Origin: Anabas testudineus
Taxonomy: Eukaryota; Chordata; Actinopteri; Anabantiformes; Anabantidae
DNA length: 64,000 bases
NCBI RefSeq assembly: GCF_900324465.2
Contig: NC_046626.1
Coordinates: 5,849,459-5,913,458 of the forward strand
Direction: 5' to 3'
The first letter of the stretch is position 1, and every line of letters begins with the position of its first letter. The notes under the pieces were generated by a model. It was not told the origin of the DNA and searched no databases. It worked only from the letters and a program-made list of their open reading frames with translations. The translations under genes were made by a program, and so were the position numbers. Positions 54,202 to 64,000 of this stretch are shown piece after piece.

Positions 54202-56129
54202 CATACCTTGTCCAAAGTTGGTGTATTGCATGTGTGTTTTGTCCAGTGGGTCTGTCATGGAGGCTATATTAACACCAGAGGGTACGTCCCTTCTGTAGCT
54301 CTCTATCAGCATTTCCAGTGTCCTAAAACTCTGCAGCCTGACTCCTGACATCTGCTGACCACACACACACACACAGGTCATAAATACCCTTAGTGGGCAC
54401 ACAGTATGCGATCTGGGTTGCTGATGTTCACCCACCTGGAGAGACCAGCCGTCAGTGGCGTCGTGTATAAGCCGGTAGGTGTATACAAATGGTGCTTTCC
54501 TGCGAAACACAGAGTTGAGAGGTTTGAGTGATTTTCTGCGTAATGTGTGAAATTTGGACACGCACGTGTGACAGGCCCGCTTTCCAGTGAAATGATGAAA
54601 TCTGAGAGCTCACATGTTGTTCTGTAGAAAATGACTCAGTGAATTCAGTCTTAAGCTGTGCCTCACTTACTTTGTAGTAAGTGGACAGACCGATTTAGTT
54701 CATTTCAAACAAAACAAAAAAGTTATTCCACAGCTTCAATTATTGTTTTTACTGAAGCTGTAGAATAATTGATTAAATCATGTATATGAAGCTGTACAGT
54801 ATTGAAATGGATGTAATAGAAAGTGTCTTTTAATACATTTTGTTGGTACATACAGTTTATTTTTTTTAATTGTACATATTCAAAATACCAATATGAGTCA
54901 TTGTAGCACAAGCTTAAATTGTGTATTTGTAGCCTTGAGTAAAAAATCTTAAATATTATCAACAAAATGTAGTTTCAAAAGTAAAAGAACGAAGACAAAA
55001 AAGTCTCCTGTGTAAGTAGCTGGTTGAGTTGAAGCCAATTTGAACTATTTAGTCACAAGATCAATCTAGTCAATGGATGATTAATGTGTGAGGAAATATG
55101 ACACATGGGAAACACCGAACCATCTGAAATGGGAGGCAGCTAAAAATGTTATAGATAACTAGATAAAGTTAGATAAACTTAATATAGTTTACATAGTAAA
55201 AATTAACTATTGGTTAGACAGACTCAAAATGCCATAATTCTGTTATATGCAACATGTTGGCGTGGTTTAACTCAATATCCTGGTGTAAGCTTTCTGTTTT
55301 GGTTGGACACGTTTTCGATTTATATTAAATATATAAAATATATTCTATATTTCTGCCGCAAATTGTTTTATTTTCTGTTTCATATTTATTTTCTTTCTGC
55401 TACGAGTTTCACAGAGGTACAATATTACGTTGATTCAATCACAGATTAAAAAAAGGTTTCAGCAATGCCATCAAAGTGTTCTTGAATAAAATGTGAACAC
55501 CATTGTTTTGTTTCAGTTCAGCAGATGAAAATCAGTTTTTATCTATCTATACTGCCCATTATCTCAGTCTTTAACATCATTATCATTACACAAAGGAGCA
55601 CTAGCACATTTAGTTTTTGCCATTTTTCAGTTTTGAGTTTTGTTTTGCACTTTTCACCTTACATTCCTCTACTTACATTTTAAAGCACAATCTTAACTAT
55701 AAATCTGCAAAGCTGTATGGAAACAAAATGCTAAATAAATAAATAATTATATAGTACATCAACACTTCCTCAGCTTTTCCCTGTATAGTAACAGTATGTA
55801 ACTGAAGATGGTAAAACAGGCTCAGCGTATTTGCCGATGAATGTACAGCTTAAATAAAGAATGATCCAACAAACTCATAATGGTGCGACACAACTGAATG
55901 AATAATAACCTCCCTTTTGATCACAGTGGGACCATCACAACATCACAGCTCACCTCACACACAGACAGTAGGCCCCCTGCACCGTCTCGCTGTCTCTCAG
56001 CAGAAAGCTCCCATCGCGTCCAAATCTTTCCAGCAGCATCTCTGTGGCCTCGCTTCCAATTCTGCCATAGTAGATTGACTGGACCAGCATCCCCTCCCTC
56101 TCCATGTTGCCTTGGTGAAGGGCACCCAT
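54015..56129 (-). CDS. SAP/SH2D1A-like free SH2 adaptor, 143 aa
   Basis: Minus-strand exons: 56129-55954, 54499-54436, 54354-54207, 54058-54015. They give 143 aa, close to human SH2D1A (128) and SH2D1B (132). Nearly the whole protein is one SH2 domain: IYYGRIGSEATEMLLERFG, GSFLLRDSETVQGAYCLCV with the phosphotyrosine-binding Arg of FLLRDS, then FVYTYRLIHDATDGWSLQ and RTLEMLIESYRRDVPSGVNI. Human SAP has [20 protein letters not shown]. SAP-family proteins bind the cytoplasmic tails of SLAM receptors in T and NK cells and recruit Fyn. The last two exons add a tail with two Tyr (MQYTNF and LVYMEM), then a Ser run. The first Met (56129) was chosen; in-frame Mets at 56105 and 56090 would give the shorter N-terminus usual in the family. 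Whether it is sh2d1a or sh2d1b is open. Confidence 0.85.
54157..54201. repeat. (GT)n tract in the SH2 gene's last intron
   Basis: Imperfect GT run directly next to the donor of exon 3 (54206/54205). Confidence 0.85.
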
Positions 56130-58371
56130 GTGTGCCTTGAGGAGTTGGAGGTTGAGCAGGTTGTATCAGCATATGAGCGTGAGAAAGGAGATGAAGCAGG
56201 AAAAGCTTCTCTGGTTTTCACACTTTTCTGCCTTGCAGCTGCAGCTCACATCGTGCACATTGTCTAGCCTGAAAAATAGCTTTTACCTGACCACAAGTGT
56301 ATTTTTTTGTGTACCTTTTTACTTCAGTTGCTGCTCTACTTTTTCAAAATGCAATCATATAGTCACTTCTGCTCTTCCCACTTCCACTTTGCCTTGTGAT
56401 AAACCCTGTTTTTGTCACATTGTTAAATTAAGTTACTGTAAATTCAATAACAACAGTGGATGATGGGTCTTTTCACAATCTTATTTACAATGACGTACAG
56501 TTCAGCAGACATTAGACATCCTCAGCTGGGTTCTAACTTAAGTAACTATATAAGGATGTGGTGCAGACAAATACTGTTGGGAAAAAAACATCTTCTGAGA
56601 ACTCACAGCACAGAGAACAGTGGGTTTAGCAGACACCTAAATGCATTCAGCTGAGTCCCACATATAAACCACCAAGCCACCGTTCCCGCCCACACATGCA
56701 CGCACATAAACAAAGACATCAACCGTCAGAGCTAAAAGCATTTACGTGACTATGCCACAAACTATTCATCACTGCATGTCACTTATTAGAAGGCAGCACA
56801 GTCGTGTTCTGTTTTATTCTACTGAATATCCAGCAGGTGGTGCGGTAACCACGCCTTACATCAACTCTACACATTGTTGGTAAAAACATAAATACAGTGT
56901 GGACTTATTCACACCCAGGTTTGGCATCTCACAGACACTATCTTTACAGAATAGACTGAAGAAATCAAATCTACGAAACATTATTCAGGTGAGTGTTTGT
57001 GCAGAGAGTGGATTTGAAGGAAATGATACAACGGAGGAGTCGGTCAAACAGGAAACACCAGCGAAACTGCTTAGCATTCTGCCCATAGTGGACAGAAGAA
57101 GAATGTAATACTACTACCTCATATCCATCTAGTGGTCTGCTGCATCGTTACAGGTCTGTTCAGATTTCCCTAAACAAAACATGTGTTAGAACCCATATTT
57201 AATAAAGGCCTTTTTATTTGGAGTGTTTGGATTCGTATTTTTTTATGCCTCATCCCAACCACAGACAAATCTGTTCCTTTTTTATGTTTCACAAATATAA
57301 CTGTTCAAGTGTGAAAGCAAACCGATTCTTCAGTGTTGAAGCAACTTAGATACAATGGAAGACATTTACAAAGACAGAGCTCACAGCCACGCACAGCCGT
57401 AGGTCAGAAAGGCTGACTGACAGAAGGTCGTTGGCATGAGGAACACAGGGTGAACAGTTAATGACTAGAGCTGATGACTTATATAAAAGTAAGACAATTT
57501 GAGGAAAAAGGAAGTGATGGTGTAGCCTGGATTTCACAATAAAAAAGAGGAAAGGATGTTTATTTATTTTTATATCACTAAAGCTTTACTTGAGAAAACA
57601 GCTATTATGGGGAACTGTGAAAACAAGATAAGGAAGATGAACAAAACATCATGTGACTGCAGGAAAGTTTTACAGACACCTTGCCAACTGTTGCACAGTG
57701 GAACAGAAAATAAATCCCCTTTTTTTGACTGAGTGGGTTCAAGCGACACTGAAAACACTAAATGAATGAAGAATGTGTCCCAATAAATATTTGCAAAGTC
57801 GGGATGCTTGTTTCAAAACATGACTGAAAAGAGGCTGAAGTCTGCAACAGGATGAATACATGAAATATACATTCATGCCTATAATTAATGCAGGACTCTC
57901 TTTTTTGTGCAACTTTAATCTAACATTTCAGGACGAAATAGTTTCACCACGCCGGTGCGATTCCGTAGAAGAATATTTATTACAAAGCATCCAATCAAAT
58001 ATAAAATGTAGTGCATTACAAGTTATGAAATTCCACAGGTTACAGCGTATAATAACTCCCATCATTCAACACATTCAAACTGATTCCTACAGTATTTCCT
58101 TTGAGCAGTAAATGAGTAGTAGTTACCTTATACTTATTTTCCACACTGACACTTGTTGGAAAAACTTCTTATTTAGCGTCCTATGCAGTGTACCATTTGT
58201 AATCACTACAATCTGTTTTTGGCATTGATTTGCCTTTTATATTGTCAATAAAAAACTGACCATACAATCCGTCACAGATCCTTCAATCTTCAACATAAAT
58301 TCTGATCCTGGTTTCAGATAGTGTATACGCAGACTGCACAACGTGCTCCTCATTCTCCTTTTCAGCTCTTC
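56130..58371. other. Spacer between the SH2 gene and the CXorf38 homologue
   Basis: Holds the promoter and 5' UTR of the minus-strand SH2 gene on its left side and the 3' UTR of the minus-strand CXorf38 homologue on its right. A possible minus-strand AATAAA (TTTATT) lies at about 57975. I see no other gene. Confidence 0.5.
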
Positions 58372-60407
58372 TTATCGTCTGGCCTCCAGAGAGGTGATGG
58401 CTTCGAGCTCAGCAGAAAACCGCTCACCCAGATCTTTGTTGGCCTGCAGAAAACTACCCAGGCTCTTTAACTGTTCAGTGTCCTGCATAGGAGACAGCGA
58501 TTTGTACAGTTAGAGGAATATCTTTCTTTTTATATATTATGTGTAATTCTGTAATACATAGTTGATACACAGTCATATTCATTCTTCACACCTGTGTCTT
58601 TGCATCATCATGATCATCATCAGCAGCATGCAGTAACTCCTGGAGCTTCTCCTGCAGCAACTCGGCTTCCCATTGGCTGATTAAATCAGCGGTGCTCTCC
58701 CATTTGCTCACAGAATCAGTTTCTATCCCTGTTAAGTCAACAGAATCCATCTGGTCCACGCCAGAGATCCATATTGACAAGTCCACAGCGAGCATCTGGA
58801 GAAAAAAAAAAAGCACATTAACACACAGTGTGATGCAAAACAACACTAATGTGAGTTAATACTTCTCATCACCTTGGTGCACAACCGCAGACACACAGAT
58901 GAGCACGCTCACCTCGTCTATCTGTTTTCCAGCTGTTCTCATCTGTGGTACATGGCTGAACTGCCTCACAAAGTTTTTCAGAGTGACCTGGTAATGTCGC
59001 ATCCATTCATCCTTCACACGCAACTCACAGGAGTGCATCAACTCGTTCCTGTATCGGATCACCTGGAAATACATGAAAATTAAATAAAAATATATTCAAT
59101 AATAACAGTATTAAAATAAAGTGGGAGAATGTCAAACTATTCCTGTAAGTGTTCATATAGAAGACTTTGACTAAGTTGTCTGCAGTCATACTGTTTGTGA
59201 CAAACTCGGAATATCAGACATTCATAGTATATGCATCCATTTTAGTCTTGACGTAATAGTTTATAATTTACCAACTTGACGATGACAGCCAAAAATTAGC
59301 ATAGCATGCCCATATTAAACAATACATATGTTTACCTCTCTCACAAATTTAAGATCCACAGATCGAAAACAATCACAGTAGTTGATCAGGTTGAGAAGAG
59401 CAGAGGCGTCGCACTGATCTGCCCCCTTCACTTTGCCCTGACCTCGTGGCATGTAGGCCTGCAGAAAGACAGAGAAAGAGAGAGAGAGACTCACACACTC
59501 AGGTGAAGCTTCAGCACACTGAAAATTAATAATTAATAATAATAAATGTAATTTTTATAATGGTTAGATTAATGTCACCCTGATTTCATTAACCTTTACT
59601 TGGGCTTCTCAACCGGACTTTTCACTGGGACTAGCAGAACCAGGATGTTACAATCAGTTATCCATTATTTTGAACTGTTTTAACCTCACGCACACTTGTA
59701 GAAGTGGCAGGTGTTAGCCTGACTGCACAGAACGCACCTCAGTTTCCCACTAAGCTCAGGCTGTTCTGACACTTTATTACTGCTCATTTTACAAAAGATC
59801 AACTCATAAATTAGATTAAGCTTCGAAACAGTATATAAAACTAGCTCCACCTGTACCAACAGCAAGATTAGTGATGCTTAGTAGACTTCATCCTTAATTA
59901 CAAACCAGTGTTGTAATATTATTATGAAATCCATAGTGAGTGTTTTTATGTTTAGTACTTAAATAAAGATCACCATTATATTAACTTGATATTAATATCC
60001 TCTTAAAAAACAACAGCCTTTTCTACTCTGATCCCTGGGGAATCATCTGTAGATTTATTTCAAGGCTGGACCACATTTCCCATAAACCTTGTGTCTGCGT
60101 GCTGCTCTTTCTCCTGTTTTCTCAAAGAGCAGATTTCCTCTGATGTAATGAAACCTCAGTATTTGTTGTGGAACTATCATCATCATGCGTGATACAAAAC
60201 AAACCCTCTGATGTTACATTCTAGTCCGTTCACTTTTATTTGAAGGTGTGTGAGACGGCGTGTAGAGAACCTTGGCCAGTTCCCAGTGGTCCGTTCTCCA
60301 GGAGGGGGGGGAACAGTTGTCCCAGTTCACGGTGGCAGTGGGTTGTCTGTGGTGTTTCAGGATCACTGTCTGCCACTCAGTGCACGCTCTACATGTTGAG
60401 GAAAGCT

Positions 60408-60470
<63 letters not shown>

Positions 60471-61271
60471 CTGAGTCATAACATGTCCACAGCCCCAGTT
60501 TGTGAGCCTCACATATGAGGATACAGAGCTAACCATTGGTTTGTTTAGAAATAAATTAACCTTCTAAGTTTGAAAAGCACAGGAGGTCATTTAAAAAACA
60601 CTTACGGCTACTCTGAACATATCTATAGATTCCTAAATCATAATTCTAACACTCTGGATGATAAAATCAATGAACTGAATCATACAAAAAAGGAAAAATG
60701 GATTTGTAAATTGCTTCCACAAGCACTGTTTCAGAGTGGAAACAAAGATGGCGGCCAGGTCAGGTAAACAAGGTCCCAAATGAACGAAACTGGTTCAAAA
60801 TCTCTTTTATCGTGGAGTAGACGAAATATGTTTTCATCCATATAGTTAGAGGAAGTGTGTTTGAGTTAGAAAAAACATTGTCAGAGTAGTGGCGAGTGTT
60901 TTTAAACGACCTCAAACATCCCCGACTTCAGGAGAAACCGATAGTTAAAGTACCTACTAATACACTGAGACACCAAGGGATTAGCAAGTGAAACAAAACG
61001 TACGGGGGAAAGAAAAAGTCCCCCAACACTAACATGAAGCTGAATTTACGTGACTAATCTCACCTTGTTCCCTCTGGGCTTACACGAAGACGTCTGGCAC
61101 GGGTTTCTGCAGCAGAGTGTTTTGATTGAGCAGGTCTCCGTGGAAAGCTCTCATGTGTCGGCTGATGTGGGGATGGAGACTTTCCTTCAGCAGGAGCAGA
61201 CATCGTCCTGCTTTCAGCCAGTTCTTATACTCCCTGTCGTTGAGACGGACCGACAGCTCCTCGAGAACCAT
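58372..61271 (-). CDS. CXorf38 homologue, uncharacterised protein, 297 aa
   Basis: Minus-strand exons: 61271-61084, 60388-60271, 59458-59336, 59062-58913, 58795-58592, 58482-58372. They give 297 aa (human CXorf38 319). Matches to human: MVLEELSVRLNDREYKNWLK ([20 protein letters not shown]), WDNCSPPSWRTDHWELAKAY ([20 protein letters not shown]), MPRGQGKVKGADQCDASALL, then NLINYCDCF and VIRYRNELMHSCELRV (VIKCRNEIMHSSEMKV), and LLQEKLQELL. The protein has no signal peptide or membrane span and is mostly helical. The RNELMHS motif resembles that of DZIP3/HEPN-like folds seen in immune proteins, which is a weak hint only. Function is unknown in human too. Stop TAA is at 58372-58374. Confidence 0.9.
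60411..60469. repeat. (CA)n microsatellite beside exon 2 of the CXorf38 homologue
   Basis: About 29 CA units, some 22 bp from the exon acceptor. Confidence 0.95.
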
Positions 61272-61274
61272 CAC

Positions 61275-63000
61275 GGTTTATTCACCGACCTAAAGCATAA
61301 TAAAGAAGCAGAACAAGTTTAGGCAAAGTCCTCCTCTAGCTCCACCCAGGCCGTGCCAAGTACACCATAGCCACAAGATGGCGCTGTCTGCTTTAGAAAC
61401 ACAGGGATGTGCTGCTGCTGCTGCTGCTGCTGCTGGGACAAAGGAGGTGCATGTCCCATTAATGGAGACAGAAAGCTTCTAATACCTTAACACAGTTCAC
61501 ACAGCTGAGAAACATTTTTAAACTATTCTCCCTGGTTCTTATTCAACAGCAGGTCTATAGTGCCCTGGGCCACGAGTGGGAACTGCAGCCTGCTGGTTCC
61601 ACTCGCCTCCAGTGGGATGTGTGCACAGTTTCAGACTCATCGCTCTGTGCGGAGGTGGCTGCTCTCAGCTGTCTTGGCTTCAGGAGCTGAAATACCACCA
61701 GGGTTCTCCTGCAGAGATCCACAGGAAACTGGTGAGCGTGTGGATGGGATTTTCTGGGAGAAGGTTGCTGCCCTCCACCTGATTGTCCAGAAGGGGTGGT
61801 GTTGGCGACAGAGAGCAGGGTCACAGCTTCTAGGAGTAGGAAAACACAACTGCTGCACGACAATCAGTGTTCAACTCCCACCTTTTTGCTGAGGAAACTA
61901 AAGAAGCTGCATTTTTTCTGGGCTTTCTATGAATCCTGTCATGCAGTGGGTGGGATGAAGGAAACTTTTTCTGTTGCAAACACAAACATTCACCTTGTGG
62001 ATTTGGGACAACCATGAATCCCAAATCTAACTTTTTGTCTAATCTAGACATGAGTGCAGAGACAAAGAGAGAGAGAGAGAAAAAGTGAGAGAGGCTCATA
62101 AGATATGCAACAGAGGTCCCCCGCTCTGTAATCTAACATAGTAATTATGTGGCACATGCTTCTGCCATTCTACTACTGATTTGTCTGTGGGGACGTCTGG
62201 CTCATGTTTGCTGCAGCTGACACCTCATGACACTGTAAAGATTAATACTAACATGTTATTACTGAAATCACTTATAAAGCAGTGGACAGAGCAGTGTAGT
62301 GGCATGAAAAACTGGTGAGTTAACATTCTTAGGCCACCAAACATATAGGAAACACATTTACCGATCAGCCAGTGGTTGAGTGGGACAGAGGTCAGCATTC
62401 TGATTGTTCTTTGGCTACACAGCAAGCCGGGTGGCTTGTTGACCCCTGTTGATTAAGGCCAGCATTACATTTGCTAATGCAGACCCCTGTTCATATTAAA
62501 ATCACCAGCTGGTATTTATGATGTGGCTTTTTGTTTTTTTATAAAAATGATATGGTGAACTAGCAAGCAGTAACATAAGCATTCATTTTCAGCTGGGTAT
62601 GTGTGCCTGATACATGGAAATCCAATCTGTTTTTGGTCTCCACCAACTCCTCAGGGAAACATATAGTTCTAAACTAGTTGTCTGTTGTTTTGATGCTGAT
62701 AAATCAGGTCCAGCTCGTTAGGGCTTTAGCGCTTGTCCCAGCACAAACGGCGCTGATGGAAGCAGTGAGAATGAACCAAAACAGTAACGTTATGGGCTGG
62801 AAGAGTCAAACAGGGACCTGGAGGAAAGTGACATTTTTGGACTGGAGCTGACTTCATCACTACAAGAATCCCACTCTATAATACATATAATATCAGTATT
62901 GTAGCTTTAAGTTAATAATAAATGATACCTTCGTCTAATGTGGGACCACTCCTGATCCAGTAACCCACTGGAGTTGGTGCATTGTGCCACTCTGTGGCAG
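61275..63000. other. Spacer with a CTG run and unassigned reading frames
   Basis: Promoter side of the CXorf38 homologue, then (GCT)8 at 61411-61434. The stretch 61550-61990 is GC-richer with open frames on both strands, none recognisable. 62709-62830 has an acceptor-like AATCAG/GTCC followed by an open frame (VQLVRALALVPAQTALMEAV) that could be an upstream exon of the gene ending at 63261. That link is a guess. Confidence 0.4.
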
Positions 63001-63261
63001 CCCCTTATGAGAGGTGGCATCGCCAAGCTGCTACACGTCTGCTGTGAAGAGGAGGGTTGGAAAATCCAGAAGAGCCTGCAGCTGCATGCACTGACGTCCC
63101 GGAGGCTGCTGCCGGAGGTGCTCATCAGGGAGGAGCTGGAGTTTGTGACAGATACCGTGTATCAACAGAGACTATTGGGGCTGGCAGCAGGAGAGGAGCT
63201 TCCACCCCCCTGCTATTTCAAGCCTGTATGGACAGACATGTTGAAAGAAAATACACCATAA
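63001..63261 (+). CDS. Terminal exon of an unrecognised gene
   Basis: After an acceptor-like ACTCTGTGGCAG the frame CCC CTT ATG AGA ... runs open to TAA at 63259-63261. It encodes GIAKLLHVCCEEEGWKIQKS, LQLHALTSRRLLPEVLIREE, LEFVTDTVYQQRLLGLAAGE and ELPPPCYFKPVWTDMLKENT P. The regular amphipathic helices, balanced composition and sudden end of coding bias at the stop look like a real last exon. No family is recognised. It could instead start at the internal Met at 63007. Upstream exons are not established. Confidence 0.5.
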   Translation, partial: PLMRGGIAKLLHVCCEEEGWKIQKSLQLHALTSRRLLPEVLIREELEFVTDTVYQQRLLGLAAGEELPPPCYFKPVWTDMLKENTP

Positions 63262-64000
63262 ACATTTCAACTCAGACAACTGAAATTGACACTGCACCAT
63301 CCATTTTCTGGTTGTGTTGTGCGGTTTGACGTATTTTCCTCATTGCTGCTGCAGTTAACTGTCCAAACTTAGACAACATCAAGATATTTTCAGCATAGCC
63401 GCAGCTTCACTGTTTCACTATTTTCTCAGCTATTTACAAGTTCTGCAACATTAAGAGTAAATGTCAGATTTTGTTATTAGAGTCAAGAGGAAAAAGAGCT
63501 CATTTCCAGAGATGTCAATTATACTGAATTATTAATTACTATGTTATGTTGTCATTCAACAACTAATTATGGAAAAGATATGAATTGATCTCACGCGACA
63601 AATCACTGTATATACTTTACTAGAAACACAGATAGCAGTTAAGAAGTGGGGTTTGTCCGAGCTCACTTTGGGACATGCATGTTAATAACTGGAGTCAGTG
63701 CTGACTGGACAGGTTGCCTGAAAGTAGGACCGCAGCTTCACAGAGCTGCTTGCATTTAGAAAGGATCAAACGGTTAGTACCATGTGGATATGCACAAAAA
63801 TCTCATTTTTTTCTTATGTAGGCTTAAAAAATTGGTGATCAATGACTTGCAGCTGCTGTTGTGATTAAGTTGCAGTTTTTTTCATTACATTTTGAGGTTT
63901 GCACCTATTCCTTTTGCTGCTCCTACTACTCAGGAGGACTGAAAACTGTCTGCATTGATTGAATGTCCTTCCCTGACTTGTAGTAGAGTAGTGATGGAAT
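63262..64000. other. 3' flank to the window end
   Basis: AT-rich sequence with no gene or repeat recognised. Confidence 0.4.

Noticed and set aside
55921-56221. Minus-strand frames overlapping the SH2 first exon
   Set aside because: Out of frame with the SH2 domain, which splices correctly in the third frame.
61555-61892. Overlapping open frames on both strands near 61.7 kb
   Set aside because: Neither strand matches a known protein and splice sites are not convincing. A transposon remnant or chance opening is as likely.

Overview
The window is teleost (probably percomorph) chromosomal DNA. Genes are split by many short GT-AG introns, most coding exons have clear vertebrate homologues, and the spacers are rich in CA/GT microsatellites, Tc1-like transposon relics, LINE 3' ends and tRNA-derived SINEs. 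All gene models below were spliced by eye. In each model every intron phase agrees and the spliced frame stays open. No LTR, retroviral or Polinton element was recognised.

Layout, left to right. (1) 0.9-3.5 kb: a six-exon plus-strand gene for a basic protein I do not recognise. (2) 5.7-7.2 kb: a CXCR4-type chemokine receptor with two extra introns in its coding region, one filled by a pentanucleotide repeat. (3) 7.4-12.7 kb: a gene-free stretch with LINE and Tc1 relics and a 27-bp minisatellite. (4) 12.8-17.7 kb: complete mcm6 (18 exons) with E2F/CCAAT promoter motifs. (5) 18.2-20.1 kb: a stand-alone short-form pnkd (MR-1S-like) gene. (6) 20.1-30 kb, minus strand: tmbim1, whose 3' end almost touches that of pnkd. 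(7) 30.7-36.6 kb, minus: caspase-8 with two death-effector domains. (8) 37.1-39.8 kb, minus: catip, a ciliogenesis gene. (9) 40.4-41.9 kb: a decayed tandem copy of the casp8-catip pair. (10) 42.2-44.6 kb, minus: a caspase-8-like gene with a CARD in place of DEDs (the fish CARD-Casp8/casp20 type). (11) 44.9-47.3 kb: a Tc1 relic, a LINE end, a decayed piece of the CARD-caspase and an intact tRNA-Glu(CUC). (12) 48.6-52.2 kb: a class I cytokine receptor resembling the IL-3/GM-CSF/IL-5 receptor alpha group. (13) 54.0-56.1 kb, minus: a SAP-like (SH2D1A) free SH2 adaptor. (14) 58.4-61.3 kb, minus: a CXorf38 homologue. (15) about 63.0-63.3 kb: an open terminal exon of an unrecognised gene.

Several neighbours are conserved as pairs or groups on human chromosome 2 (CXCR4-MCM6 at 2q21, CASP8 at 2q33, PNKD-TMBIM1-CATIP at 2q35), so much of the window is a rearranged ancestral block. 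The SAP-like and CXorf38 homologues are X-linked in human. Functionally the right half is enriched in immune and death-signalling genes: two initiator caspases, a cytokine receptor and an SH2 adaptor. The most distinctive feature is the caspase cluster, built by at least two tandem duplications that carried catip along and left recognisable ruins.
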